From positions 1 to 24,250 of IMG/VR virus record IMGVR_UViG_2162886007_000094: a stretch of 24,250 nucleotides of DNA, one strand, 5' to 3'. Shown here piece by piece: positions 6,760 through 14,092 of this stretch. The notes below the pieces were generated by a model, which was not told where the DNA came from, did no database searches, and was given only the letters and a program-made list of their open reading frames with translations. The DNA comes from a virus. The position numbers and the translations under genes are program-made. The stretch's first letter is position 1. The number at the start of each line of letters is the position of its first letter.

Positions 6760-8011
6760 AATTCAAAAAATCCTTTAAAACTTTAATGCTTTCATCTGTA
6801 ATAGAATCAACAAGGCCTTTATTTTTAAGTTCAGTTGCATACTCAACTTCTGTAATAACACCATCTTGGAGTGCGGTAGATAATGCTGTTACAGTTGTTC
6901 CAAGTACAGTTGACTCTTCAACCTCATTGGTAAGCTCAATAGATGGATAAGTATAATCCAATTGACTGTACTCTGACTGCATATCATGCAAGATAAATTT
7001 ATCAAAGAAGTCATCGATAGGTCGCAACCGAGCCTCTTGCAAAGATGCAATTGTTTCATAATAGATCTGGTTATCTTCAGCTCCACTTGCGAATCCAGAA
7101 GCAGACTGACCAAATAGGCGAGTAAGAGGACGACTACAAGCTCCTGCCAAGTCATCGCGTTGAGCCTTAAGGATCTCAACAAGGCCAGCAAAGGTCATTT
7201 CCTTGCGTTCATAATCGGTTGTTTTGTCAATCATCAAGGCATCTGTAGAGCTTTGAATCGCTCGCATTGCCTGAGCAACCAATGCAAATTGCTCTTCCTT
7301 TCCAGCCGCAATAGCAAGGTTAAAGTCTTGAATTTTTAAAACATCGACTTTAGATTGATCAACAATGTCAGATATGTTTGTTGCAGTAGTTAGATAGTTA
7401 ATTAATGGCTGATAAATAGACTGGATATCCGATCTACCATATTTTCCATTAACACCGTTTTTATCTTTAATTGATCTTCTTCCAGCCTCAATTCGACAAA
7501 CTCGGCTATTGTGAATTAGAACATTCCCACGACCAACATTGATTCGATACATTCTGGGGCGACCAAAGTTTGCATCCCTTATATCATCCTCGTATGCTCT
7601 GTCAAAATCATAGGCAGTTTTATCAAGAACAATAAATCTAACTATTTTCTCTTCATCAAGATTTAATGGCGACTCAAGATCTTCAGCGTCAGTAATAGCA
7701 ACAACCATTGCATCGCCATAAACTGACACCCAAGTCAAAACATCTTGACGATGCTTAAATACACCCAATCTTCTTGATGTAGACTCAAGAGATTTCGTTT
7801 CTTCGCTATCTAGTGTTGTTTCAATATTTCGATTTAGGCGTGTCATGTCAGATACGCCGCCATCTACAAACTTTTGAATAATCCAAGAGTTAGCATAAAG
7901 ATCTGCAAGCTTATTATCGGTTAAGCGCTTATTGCCAACAAAGTCTCTGGCAGCAGTTCTTGAACCAATACTATTTGCAAGAGATACAATATTGTCATTT
8001 AATGTAGTCAT
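6680..8011 (-). CDS. Phage portal protein, DUF1073 family
   Basis: 443 residues, the expected size for a portal, which forms the dodecameric DNA gate at one head vertex. It opens with helices (TLNDNIVSLANSIGSRTAA, WIIQKFVDGGVSDMTR) and has LTWVSVYGDAMVVAI, YGRSDIQSIY and LTRLFGQSASGFASGAEDN, all typical of the DUF1073/Phage_portal_3 group. ATG at 8011 is preceded by AGGTGAAG at good spacing; a GTG three codons upstream is the alternative. It lies 32 bases after the large terminase and before the MuF gene. Confidence 0.87.
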   Translation of the reverse strand: MTTLNDNIVSLANSIGSRTAARDFVGNKRLTDNKLADLYANSWIIQKFVDGGVSDMTRLNRNIETTLDSEETKSLESTSRRLGVFKHRQDVLTWVSVYGDAMVVAITDAEDLESPLNLDEEKIVRFIVLDKTAYDFDRAYEDDIRDANFGRPRMYRINVGRGNVLIHNSRVCRIEAGRRSIKDKNGVNGKYGRSDIQSIYQPLINYLTTATNISDIVDQSKVDVLKIQDFNLAIAAGKEEQFALVAQAMRAIQSSTDALMIDKTTDYERKEMTFAGLVEILKAQRDDLAGACSRPLTRLFGQSASGFASGAEDNQIYYETIASLQEARLRPIDDFFDKFILHDMQSEYSQLDYTYPSIELTNEVEESTVLGTTVTALSTALQDGVITEVEYATELKNKGLVDSITDESIKVLKDFLNYGAQNQGSETEQASRSLLSQTAISAN

Positions 8012-8043
8012 TTTCTTCACCTAAGAACAATAAGCACAATATA

Positions 8044-9297
8044 TCACAGCAAGTCAAGGAAGCTACCTTTTGCCTTCATGATTGGTTCAAGAGCATAACG
8101 CAATGCATCAATATGATGGTTCCACTTATCAATAATAATTGTAAGCACCTCACCAGTTAATCTATCCGTCTTATAAGAGTAGTTATCAAACTCTTGCTTT
8201 GTGCCAACACAGCGAGAATGAATAATTATCTTATTAAACGATTTGATGAACTCAATACCATCTTCAACAGAACCCTTGCCTTTTTCACAAGGAACAACCA
8301 AAGGCATACCATTGCGCTTTAAAAAGCTAATTGTTTCTGGTCGAGAGTTATCGGCACGTGTTGAAACTTGATTTACATTTGGAACCCTATTTGAAATAAA
8401 GTTAGACATGTGATCAGTTTCAAGCCCGACCTCACTACAATCGTACTCAATGTAAAGATTTCCATCATTAATCCAACATCTAACAAATGCCATAGGATCG
8501 GCAGAGAAGCCAAAATCTAAGCCTTGATATGGGCCATCCCATGTATGATCTGGCGCAAAGTCAGAAACAACATATTTGTTTGCGAAAATTTGCGCATCAG
8601 AGTTTTGATTGTATGCACCTTCCCAAATCCAATTGTATTTTTCTGGCGTAAGATTACGCAAAGCCAAACGTCTTTGACGGTCAAGAATCTTTGGAAATCT
8701 CGGATTGTCTCTCCAGTTAATCTCAACACCAACACCAATCAATTCACCCGTATCTGGATCGTAAATCTTTTCATGTCTAAATTTCTTATCGCAAGGGCTA
8801 TCCATTTTTTCTGGGTTCCAAGTTACCCAGATTTCAGCATCGTCAATACCTCGAATTGTAGGCTCTAATTTATCCCATGCAGCCTGTGATACCGACTCAG
8901 CCTCATCAACCCAGCAAAGCAAGATACGAGCCTTAGACTTGATGCTATCAAGGTTATGACGCAAACCACAAAATAGGAATTCAACTTTTCTATTTTTTGT
9001 TCTAATGTAATTTTCGCCCATTTCGTAATAGTCATTAAGAAACGGAACCTCTTTAATTGCCTGCTTAATCTCCTCCATTGATGAGTCAGATAGAGTATTC
9101 ATGAACTCACGGCCACAAAGGATTACACCACTAATTCCAGCCTCTGCATACATGTATCCTTTTACGGCAGACATTGTGGCAAAGCCACGAGTCTTACCAG
9201 ATCCACGGCCACCCCAAGAACACCGATACATCACATTAGGCTGTGAGAATAAAGGTATTAACTTGGGTATCATCTCAATATTGGCAGAGTTACTCAT
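8044..9297 (-). CDS. terL: Terminase large subunit (packaging ATPase and nuclease)
   Basis: 417 residues. It pumps DNA into the prohead and cuts it. Walker A is GGRGSGKT at residues 29-36. The acidic Walker B pair is D131-E132 in ILLCWVDEAE, followed by the coupling-type segment WVTWNP at 158-162. The C-terminal RNase H-like nuclease starts at GLDFGFS (D261) and includes RADNSRPETISFLKR. This fits the Terminase_3/PBSX-type group. It overlaps the small-subunit gene by 8 bases. Full length and intact. Confidence 0.93.
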   Translation of the reverse strand: MSNSANIEMIPKLIPLFSQPNVMYRCSWGGRGSGKTRGFATMSAVKGYMYAEAGISGVILCGREFMNTLSDSSMEEIKQAIKEVPFLNDYYEMGENYIRTKNRKVEFLFCGLRHNLDSIKSKARILLCWVDEAESVSQAAWDKLEPTIRGIDDAEIWVTWNPEKMDSPCDKKFRHEKIYDPDTGELIGVGVEINWRDNPRFPKILDRQRRLALRNLTPEKYNWIWEGAYNQNSDAQIFANKYVVSDFAPDHTWDGPYQGLDFGFSADPMAFVRCWINDGNLYIEYDCSEVGLETDHMSNFISNRVPNVNQVSTRADNSRPETISFLKRNGMPLVVPCEKGKGSVEDGIEFIKSFNKIIIHSRCVGTKQEFDNYSYKTDRLTGEVLTIIIDKWNHHIDALRYALEPIMKAKGSFLDLL

Positions 9298-9763
9298 CTA
9301 ATGGCTTCAACCCCACTAGATTAATCGTAGTAGGCTTTTGACCCATAGAGCCATCAGAAGATGTATGATCCTGTTTCTCAGCTAATCCAAGCTCTCTTGC
9401 GATAATTGCAGAGTTAAGCAATCCAGCACTAGCACCTTCAAATTTTTGAGTATAAATTACAGCCTCAATGCGCTCACAGATGTCTAAGAAATCTTTTCTT
9501 TCTTTGTAGTTGTAATAAGCTTGACGACTAATATCCAAAAAGAAACAAAGACCCTGAATAGTCATTGCCCGCATCTTATCAATATCACCCTCAACAATAT
9601 CGCCCTCATAAGAAAACAACTTCTTTTCATTTAAAGGATTATCTTGAACCCATTCAAAATACTCACAAGCAGCCTCCCACAAATCTTCAGGCGTAGCAAA
9701 AATAGGCTTACGCCCATGACTAGATCTTTGCAACCAGAATTTATTTCCACATGGAGCGGACAT
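9290..9763 (-). CDS. terS: Terminase small subunit, P22 gp3-like
   Basis: 157 residues. It recognises phage DNA for packaging. The sequence closely follows the P22 gp3 plan as I recall it: APxGNxFWxxRSSHGRxP near the start, LWEAACEYFEWVQDNPL, KMRAMTIQGLCFFLDI and YTQKFEGASAGLLNSAIIAR. I chose ATG at 9763 because AGGAG is 8 bases upstream and P22 gp3 begins at the same point; a GTG three codons earlier overlaps the ribosome site. A P22-like small subunit hints at headful packaging, which is an inference. Confidence 0.9.
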   Translation of the reverse strand: MSAPCGNKFWLQRSSHGRKPIFATPEDLWEAACEYFEWVQDNPLNEKKLFSYEGDIVEGDIDKMRAMTIQGLCFFLDISRQAYYNYKERKDFLDICERIEAVIYTQKFEGASAGLLNSAIIARELGLAEKQDHTSSDGSMGQKPTTINLVGLKPLDE

Positions 9764-9803
9764 TCCAAACACTCCTAAATATATATTTTCTATAGGATAC
9801 CAT

Positions 9804-9836
9804 AAAAAAAACCCTAGTGCGTCAACACTAAGGGCT
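9804..9836 (-). terminator. Terminator before the terminase genes
   Basis: Minus-strand stem CCCTTAGTG / CACTAGGG (one bulged T) with a 6-base loop followed by eight T. It ends the five-gene leftward operon 9882-11102. A weaker T-run 7 bases past the stem on the plus strand could make it partly bidirectional. I could not identify a convincing sigma70 promoter between it and the terminase genes. Confidence 0.72.
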
Positions 9837-9881
9837 TCTGTTTTTTTGACTATTCTTACGAAATATCATATTTAAATATTA

Positions 9882-10064
9882 TCATAATTCATATAAATAA
9901 TCCTTATAGTTTTCCAATGTTAAAGACGAATTCATCCATTTATTTCTTTCTTCTACCCAAAAGAAAACACAATGTTTACTAATTTTATAATAAACCAACC
10001 ATCCTCTAGGATCATAATGCGTTGCATCTTCTGGCTTATTTTTACGTATTTCTTCAATTTTCAT
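9882..10064 (-). CDS. Small IRxNxPxxATHY-family phage protein
   Basis: 60 residues, paralogue of the product at 5716-5904: MKIEEIRKNKPEDATHYDP then WLVYYKISKHCVFFWVE. ATG at 10064 has GGAG 8 bases upstream; nine further codons of open frame upstream are not needed. Last gene of its operon. Unknown function. Confidence 0.72.
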   Translation of the reverse strand: MKIEEIRKNKPEDATHYDPRGWLVYYKISKHCVFFWVEERNKWMNSSLTLENYKDYLYEL

Positions 10065-10065
10065 T

Positions 10066-10263
10066 TTAATAACTCCCATATTTAAGTACACTTACAATAG
10101 AATCATTTTCTTTAGATTTTCTATTAAGCTTATCAATTTCATATTTAAGCTTATCAACCTCACCTTTCATGTAATCATAAATATAATCATGAGAAGTTTT
10201 ATTAATTCTATCTTTTAAAGGAATATTGTAAAACTCTTTAAATAATTCATTTGCTGTTTTCAT
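10066..10263 (-). CDS. Small charged helical protein
   Basis: 65 residues. It is Lys/Asp/Tyr-rich and mostly helical (NELFKEFYNIPLKDRINK, KLKYEIDKLNRKSKEND). GGAG lies 7 bases before the ATG, and the start overlaps the upstream stop by 4 bases. I do not recognise it. Confidence 0.65.
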   Translation of the reverse strand: MKTANELFKEFYNIPLKDRINKTSHDYIYDYMKGEVDKLKYEIDKLNRKSKENDSIVSVLKYGSY

Positions 10264-10583
10264 CCCTCAGCTCCCGATTCGCTTGCTTCAATCATTGCTT
10301 TGTATCCAGTTTTACTTAGTGTCGACATTGGTGCGACTGAGTAACGTTCGTAAGCTTGGAACATCTTTTCAGTTGGTACTTTTGGCACAACCACACAACC
10401 CTCTGGCACCGCCTTAGCTTTGGCTTTTTCTTGCCATGCATACCAAGCGCCATTGATAAATGATTCTGCGCACGAGTTGAACGGCAAGTCGTAAAAATCT
10501 CCATTAAAATGCGATTTTTCTTCATTTAATATTTCTGCAATATCTGGAAGCTTCTCAAAAGCCTCTATTTCATTCAATGTCAT
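10260..10583 (-). CDS. Hypothetical phage protein with VPEGxVVVPKxPT motif
   Basis: 107 residues. The second half, VPEGCVVVPKVPTEKMFQAY followed by SKTGYKAMIEASE, is a module found at the end of many small phage proteins of unknown function. The first half contains FINGAWYAWQEKAKAKA. ATG has GGAG 9 bases upstream and overlaps the previous stop by 4 bases. Confidence 0.72.
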   Translation of the reverse strand: MTLNEIEAFEKLPDIAEILNEEKSHFNGDFYDLPFNSCAESFINGAWYAWQEKAKAKAVPEGCVVVPKVPTEKMFQAYERYSVAPMSTLSKTGYKAMIEASESGAEG

Positions 10584-10918
10584 TTTTTAAATCTCCGAAT
10601 TTTAGATCCAAATGCAGAAGTTGAAATAATTTCTTTTATTGAATCTTCAAGCTCTATTGAATTTCTGCAAATGTGGCTACGACCAAGAGCAACTATTCTA
10701 AATGGATAGCCGTAATTTGCGTCATGCTCAATTGATGTGATTATTTCATTTGGCGAAAAACAACCATTAGAAATCCTAATAAAGCCATGCTCCAATCCGC
10801 AAAAATCATTTATCTGATTATTAGCATCGGTAATAATTTCACGAATCTCTTTTAAATTAGCCTGCTTATCTTCAGCGGCTTTAATTCCTTTTTTAATTGA
10901 ATCAATAAAATTAAACAC
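10580..10918 (-). CDS. Hypothetical protein, 112 residues
   Basis: GTG start at 10918 with AGGAG 6 bases upstream. The N-terminal 50 residues are helical and charged (FIDSIKKGIKAAEDKQANLK). The rest is mixed and ends in a basic stretch (SKIRRFKK). No family recognised. Its end overlaps the next gene by 4 bases, within the operon started near 11130. Confidence 0.65.
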   Translation of the reverse strand: MFNFIDSIKKGIKAAEDKQANLKEIREIITDANNQINDFCGLEHGFIRISNGCFSPNEIITSIEHDANYGYPFRIVALGRSHICRNSIELEDSIKEIISTSAFGSKIRRFKK

Positions 10919-10919
10919 A

Positions 10920-11102
10920 TCATTCTCCTAAAAATTTAAAAATAGTTAAAACAACAAATAAAATAAAAGACAATAATCCAGATACAAAAAATGACGCAAA
11001 TAATTTATAAGTAAAATAATCACTAAATGACCATTTTGTATATATTAAAATATACATCCCAAGAAATACAAACAACAACCAGCAAAATTGAATAATATTC
11101 AT
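10920..11102 (-). CDS. Small inner-membrane protein with two transmembrane segments
   Basis: 60 residues with two hydrophobic helices (about residues 3-22, IIQFCWLLFVFLGMYILI, and 36-56, FFVSGLLSFILFVVLTIF) joined by a short polar loop. AGGAGG precedes the ATG. It is the first gene behind an operator-covered promoter. It is too small and unspecific to be called a holin, and its place far from lysis genes argues against that. Confidence 0.65.
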   Translation of the reverse strand: MNIIQFCWLLFVFLGMYILIYTKWSFSDYFTYKLFASFFVSGLLSFILFVVLTIFKFLGE

Positions 11103-11121
11103 TTAACAACCTCCTATTTAT

Positions 11122-11135
11122 TTAACTATAGTAAC
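11122..11135. promoter_or_regulatory. Operator-like dyad overlapping the -10 box
   Basis: TTAACTATAGTAAC, a variant of the 14-bp site. It contains the -10 of the leftward promoter and lies exactly 22 bp from the second copy at 11144. Confidence 0.52.
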
Positions 11136-11156
11136 TTAATTATTTTACTATTGCAA
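11128..11156 (-). promoter_or_regulatory. Predicted leftward promoter for the 11102-9882 operon
   Basis: Minus-strand TTGCAA (11151-11156), 17-base spacer, TACTAT (11128-11133). It lies just after a terminator and just before the AGGAGG of the first gene. Confidence 0.65.
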
Positions 11157-11157
11157 A
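11144..11157. promoter_or_regulatory. Operator-like dyad overlapping the -35 box
   Basis: TTTACTATTGCAAA, identical to the site at 18344-18357. It contains the -35 hexamer TTGCAA. The arrangement with its partner 22 bp away is the same as at 18322/18344. Confidence 0.6.
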
Positions 11158-11166
11158 TATTTTAAG

Positions 11167-11189
11167 CAAAAAAACCTCCCGAAGGAGGC
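11167..11189 (-). terminator. Strong terminator ending the long early operon
   Basis: Minus-strand GCCTCC, TTCG tetraloop, GGAGGT, then a run of T: a textbook rho-independent terminator. It ends transcription coming from the right before the new promoter at 11156. Confidence 0.88.
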
Positions 11190-11516
11190 AGAGGAGTAAA
11201 CTTAAATGAAGTGAACAACTACGCTACTTCTACAAGTGTCATTGTTCATGTATCGGCAGAGTTGGGTTTCGGCAAAGTGGACGACCTCCCACGGACAGTA
11301 TCCAATCCTCCACATGTCTATCATGCTTTTATTCACTTCTCTAAATTGCCTACTTTCAGGCGGTCAGGCACTGCGTATGCCAAGCTTAATTAACATCAAT
11401 CGGGATTGCATGCCCCAAGCTATATACAATTAATTAAACCATACCAAACTTTCTTGGCAGTCATTTGTTTACACTGTGGTGCGTATTCCACAAAAACAAT
11501 ATTAACAAAAATACAA
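11190..11516. other. G+C-rich intergenic stretch with overlapping mini-frames
   Basis: 327 bases without a clear gene, between the nuclease gene and the terminator. A hand count gives 49 G+C in the 100 bases 11221-11320, much higher than the surroundings. On the minus strand three short frames chain together: 11364-11411 (15 residues), 11333-11371 (12 residues, GTG) and 11202-11336 (44 residues, GTG), joined by overlaps of 8 and 4 bases. No tRNA was recognised. It may hold a small coding module, a structured RNA, or a decayed gene. Confidence 0.5.
11202..11336 (-). CDS. Possible 44-residue mini-protein
   Basis: GTG start at 11336 overlaps the stop of the frame before it (GTGA); an ATG four codons later is an alternative. 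The product is unusual for this window: Cys, Trp and His-rich (MWRIGYCPWEVVHFAETQLC), ending SSVVVHFI. It uses codons such as CCG and GTC that are scarce in neighbours. It ends just before the terminator. No family recognised and the ribosome site is poor, so coding status is doubtful. Confidence 0.3.
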   Translation of the reverse strand: MNKSMIDMWRIGYCPWEVVHFAETQLCRYMNNDTCRSSVVVHFI

Positions 11517-11798
11517 TTATTTGCAAGTAACAATTTCAATAGCTTGCTCAACTGAATTTGCTACCTTAACTTGCCCATTCCAATTAACATGCCATTCAAC
11601 TTGATCAGGTGTTAACTTTTGTCCTGAAGGGGGCTTATTGCCATCCTTAATTTCAATTAAGAAATTTTCACCTCTAAATCCCACTAAAATGTCAGGACAT
11701 CCCTTCCCAACACTAGAAAGAATCTGAACACTACATCCAATCTTTCTAAGTGCTGCTACTATTTCATTTTGGTTTGCATCAATTTTAGCTGCTCTCAT
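11517..11798 (-). CDS. VRR-NUC-like PD-(D/E)XK nuclease
   Basis: 93 residues. Catalytic pattern: E12 in the first helix, P35-D36 in GCPDILVGF, and E49-I50-K51 in FLIEIKDG, the PD-(D/E)XK core. The size and LTPDQVEWH helix match small phage VRR-NUC domains, which are thought to resolve branched DNA or act in recombination. It overlaps the upstream gene by 4 bases. It is the last gene of the long leftward operon before the terminator. Family call is fairly firm; the substrate is not known. Confidence 0.8.
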   Translation of the reverse strand: MRAAKIDANQNEIVAALRKIGCSVQILSSVGKGCPDILVGFRGENFLIEIKDGNKPPSGQKLTPDQVEWHVNWNGQVKVANSVEQAIEIVTCK

Positions 11799-12166
11799 TC
11801 TGGACGCTTCCGCAATGATTTCTTCCAGTCGCCTTTGTAACCAAAATCAGGAGCTAAACACATATCACAGTTTTGGTAAAATTCCATATCATTTCGGCGC
11901 GGCTCTCGCTCATACCAGAAAAATTTACCATCTTTATCCATAACCCAATAATTGTATCGTTTAGATACATAATCCCAATCAATCACAAAATCATCATTTA
12001 GTACTTCTGGCAAACTTTTATCCTTGCGTTTTTCATCTTCTGCAAGCATTAGGTCTGCATATTGCCAAGAATGTGCAACCAATAAATCAAGACTATAATT
12101 GCTATTTAATACACCAACATCAATTCCATGCAAAGCAAAAGCATGCGCCAATTCTAATTTATTCAC
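11795..12166 (-). CDS. Hypothetical protein, 123 residues
   Basis: I take GTG at 12166 (MNKLELAHAFALHGIDV) as start because the upstream gene ends there (GTGAATAA) and GGTGGTGAGA precedes it; TTG or GTG codons up to 12178 are alternatives. The middle has LLVAHSWQYADLMLAEDEKR and YNYWVMDKDGKFFWYEREP. Cys-x-x-Cys (CDMC) occurs near the end. No family recognised. Confidence 0.65.
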   Translation of the reverse strand: MNKLELAHAFALHGIDVGVLNSNYSLDLLVAHSWQYADLMLAEDEKRKDKSLPEVLNDDFVIDWDYVSKRYNYWVMDKDGKFFWYEREPRRNDMEFYQNCDMCLAPDFGYKGDWKKSLRKRPE

Positions 12167-12710
12167 TCTCACCACCAATTAAATTTTCGATTAATTTGCT
12201 ATAACCGCCGATGTCATGCCATGAATCAATATGATTATGATCTCCATTAACTAAACGAGCCATTTTTGAGGCAATCATATATAAGGCCATTTGATGCGAC
12301 TTAGGCATATTGTCATATTTGCATTTACGCAATAAATCAATAATACCTTGAGTGACAAAAGCTACATCTTCAAAACATCCATATTGGGATTGGCGCTCCA
12401 ATAGGGTTACATCAACCTTACTTAGCTCAGCATGAACAATTAAGTCATCATTATTTCTAACCCATAATTTTTTAGAATTAATAAATACAGATGCATCCCC
12501 ACTATTATCAAAATCTTTCAGCCGACTATCAAAGTACATTAAATCAGAATTATAAAAATTACATTTTCCATTTTCTAGTTTAACATAATAATCCGAACCA
12601 TTTGGAATTTCGATAAATCTATCATTATTTAAATCAATTCCAATCGGAGCAGATTTCCAATAATGATAAGTTCCATCATCAAATTTCTCTAAATACTCAA
12701 CGTGCTTCAT
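12159..12710 (-). CDS. DUF6378-type phage protein with extra N-terminal domain
   Basis: 183 residues. The C-terminal 60 residues (HQMALYMIASKMARLVNGDH, then HIDSWHDIGGYSKLIENL) match the DUF6378 pattern found in phage early proteins, with conserved Lys, Arg, His, Trp, Asp and Gly-Tyr. The N-terminal 110 residues form aromatic, Asp/Asn-rich beta-like segments (DDGTYHYWKSAP, GSDYYVKLENGKCNFYNSD). GGAG lies 9 bases before ATG 12710. DUF6378 has no proven activity that I know of. Confidence 0.72.
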   Translation of the reverse strand: MKHVEYLEKFDDGTYHYWKSAPIGIDLNNDRFIEIPNGSDYYVKLENGKCNFYNSDLMYFDSRLKDFDNSGDASVFINSKKLWVRNNDDLIVHAELSKVDVTLLERQSQYGCFEDVAFVTQGIIDLLRKCKYDNMPKSHQMALYMIASKMARLVNGDHNHIDSWHDIGGYSKLIENLIGGESE

Positions 12711-12873
12711 TTTCAACTACTCCACAAGAAATATAATTACGCTCATCTTCTGCCTTTAATGCTTCAAGTTCATTGTGAATATAATCCCATTCATCAATAA
12801 ACATCTGCAATGTTTCACCTTCTTTCAACGGATCTGATCCATTAATCTTGTCACGAATTGACTTTAGATTCAT
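12697..12873 (-). CDS. Small hypothetical protein, 58 residues
   Basis: MNLKSIRDKINGSDPLKEGE, then a helical acidic half (MFIDEWDYIHNELEALKAED). AAAGGTGA lies before the ATG, the start overlaps the upstream stop (ATGA), and the 3' end overlaps the next gene by 14 bases. The tight coupling supports it. Function unknown. Confidence 0.62.
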   Translation of the reverse strand: MNLKSIRDKINGSDPLKEGETLQMFIDEWDYIHNELEALKAEDERNYISCGVVENEAR

Positions 12874-13628
12874 AGCTCACCTTTCAATTTTTTGCGATAT
12901 TTTAAGTTTTGCTCTTTACGGCAAGCGCAACATCTACCACCATACTTACCCTCAAAAACATATCTTGTCATGCCATGATTTGAGCACTCAGCCATAAACT
13001 CAGATTTACCATCAATAATAGCCTTCTTTCTAGCCTCAATAACTGATGTTCGTCTTAGATGGTCTGGATTAGTTGATTTGGTGTATTTTGGTTTTTTAAC
13101 TCTTGGCGTAAACTCAAAAGTTTCAAGAACCAATAAAACTCTATCAAAGCTTTCATCAGAAAATACAGCATCCATACGTGCAACATTATTAAAACTTGGA
13201 ACCGAAACACCAACCAAATCACAGAATCGTTTTCTATCTCCATTGCCAAATTTAGCAATAATTTGCTTTAGATTTCTCGATTGTATAATCTGCTTTGTTG
13301 CATTATTACTACTTGATCTTTCTGTTTTAACTTTAAATGGTTTTTTTGAAATAGATTTATTTCTTTCCAAAATATCCTCATTTGAAGTCTCATGAATCTC
13401 AATTGCATTTGGTGATCGCTCCCATCCAGCAGCAACCTTGGCGCTTAAACCACCTTTACCAAAAGCAGTATGGCCCAATGGAACTTCATTTATTTCACCA
13501 CCTTTTGCAAGAAATTCATCAATCTCACTATTTAATTTATCCCTAGCCTCTTGCTTGTCTTTCACGCCAGTAAAGACCTGTATTCTTGAATCACGTATTA
13601 AATCAATTCTTTCCTGAATATTCACCAT
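12870..13628 (-). CDS. Possible DNA-binding protein with C-terminal zinc-finger-like site
   Basis: 252 residues. Residues 24-75 include QEARDKLNSEIDEFLAKGGE and VPLGHTAFGKGGLSAKVAAGWE. Residues 111-150 (QIIAKFGNGDRKRFCDLVGV in part) could form a helix-turn-helix. The C-terminus has C215, H218, then C233, C234 and C236 in a basic setting (ECSNHGM ... GGRCCACRKEQN), like a small zinc knuckle. Basic stretches are frequent. A regulatory or DNA-binding role is inferred; no named family recognised. Confidence 0.62.
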   Translation of the reverse strand: MVNIQERIDLIRDSRIQVFTGVKDKQEARDKLNSEIDEFLAKGGEINEVPLGHTAFGKGGLSAKVAAGWERSPNAIEIHETSNEDILERNKSISKKPFKVKTERSSSNNATKQIIQSRNLKQIIAKFGNGDRKRFCDLVGVSVPSFNNVARMDAVFSDESFDRVLLVLETFEFTPRVKKPKYTKSTNPDHLRRTSVIEARKKAIIDGKSEFMAECSNHGMTRYVFEGKYGGRCCACRKEQNLKYRKKLKGEL

Positions 13629-13849
13629 TAACGCTCCATTTTCTTAAGTTGATCAAGTGTTGTGTATCTTTTGTGATTAAACATTGCAACATCTAAAGCG
13701 CACTGATAATCGTAAGTTTTACTTTGACCCCAAGTAATAACAACTCTTGGGTTTTTATATCTTAAATCCAACTTATAACCAAGGCGATCAAGCTCTTTAG
13801 ATATAGCTACAATCGTTTGAAATTCATTGATTTCTATTTTCATATTCAT
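13628..13849 (-). CDS. Small hypothetical protein, 73 residues
   Basis: Begins MNMKIEINEFQTIVAISKEL and continues RLGYKLDLRYKNPRVVITWG. AGGAG is 8 bases before the ATG. It is the first gene behind the predicted promoter at 13877-13904, and its stop overlaps the next gene by 1 base. The fold looks alpha/beta; no family recognised. Confidence 0.65.
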   Translation of the reverse strand: MNMKIEINEFQTIVAISKELDRLGYKLDLRYKNPRVVITWGQSKTYDYQCALDVAMFNHKRYTTLDQLKKMER

Positions 13850-13870
13850 TCTGTAAACTCCTCTTCAATA

Positions 13871-13884
13871 TTTGCTATAGTAAA
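13871..13884. promoter_or_regulatory. Operator-like 14-bp dyad
   Basis: TTTGCTATAGTAAA, covering the -10 of the leftward promoter upstream of 13849. One member of the eight-site set. Confidence 0.58.
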
Positions 13885-13904
13885 CTAAATTTAGAACATT
13901 GCAA
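13877..13904 (-). promoter_or_regulatory. Predicted leftward promoter upstream of 13849
   Basis: Minus-strand TTGCAA (13899-13904), 16-base spacer, TACTAT (13877-13882), followed by AGGAG and the ATG at 13849. It lies in the only gap (70 bases) between the replication genes and the small genes downstream. Confidence 0.58.
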
Positions 13905-13918
13905 GCATAATTTTTAAA

Positions 13919-14092
13919 TTATTTGCAGGTTATGATCTTTTTAATTTCAGGATCATCAGAATAAAATTCTATAGCCTCATCTTCATTTTCCATCATCACC
14001 TTGTCTAAGGGTTCTATTTTGCTTGGGAACACATCAGTAACGATATATTTGATACCATACAAATAAACCCGATCACCAACTTTGTATTTCAT
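13919..14092 (-). CDS. Small hypothetical protein, 57 residues
   Basis: MKYKVGDRVYLYGIKYIVTD is beta-rich and looks like an SH3-like or KOW-like strand pattern; the rest is acidic (MMENEDEAIEFYSDD) and ends KKIITCK. ATG at 14092 overlaps the stop of the P-like gene (ATGA). It is the last gene of the replication operon. Function unknown. Confidence 0.62.
   Translation of the reverse strand: MKYKVGDRVYLYGIKYIVTDVFPSKIEPLDKVMMENEDEAIEFYSDDPEIKKIITCK

Noticed and set aside
6680-8011. Labelling the portal protein as an anti-CBASS (Acb1-like) protein.
   Set aside because: The DUF1073 family has been linked by name to the N-terminal part of Acb1-containing proteins, but this protein has only portal-like sequence of normal portal length and sits in the portal position between terminase and MuF genes. 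No Acb1 nuclease part is seen.
9764-9803. A sigma70 promoter for the terminase operon.
   Set aside because: AT-rich hexamers such as TATATT are present, but no -35 at proper spacing. TTGACG lies within the terminator loop with a poor -10 partner. Late transcription may come through an activator or from read-through.
10920-11102. Calling the two-helix membrane protein a holin.
   Set aside because: No endolysin or spanin gene is nearby, the location is in an early-type operon, and two hydrophobic helices alone are not specific.
11211-11433. Plus-strand open frames of 60-65 residues in the G+C-rich island.
   Set aside because: They lack ribosome sites and oppose the transcripts from both sides; the chained minus-strand frames are at least linked by overlaps.
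13893-13906. A second operator copy 22 bp from the one at 13871.
   Set aside because: Only one half (TTGCAA) fits and the internal spacing is one base short, so I did not count it.
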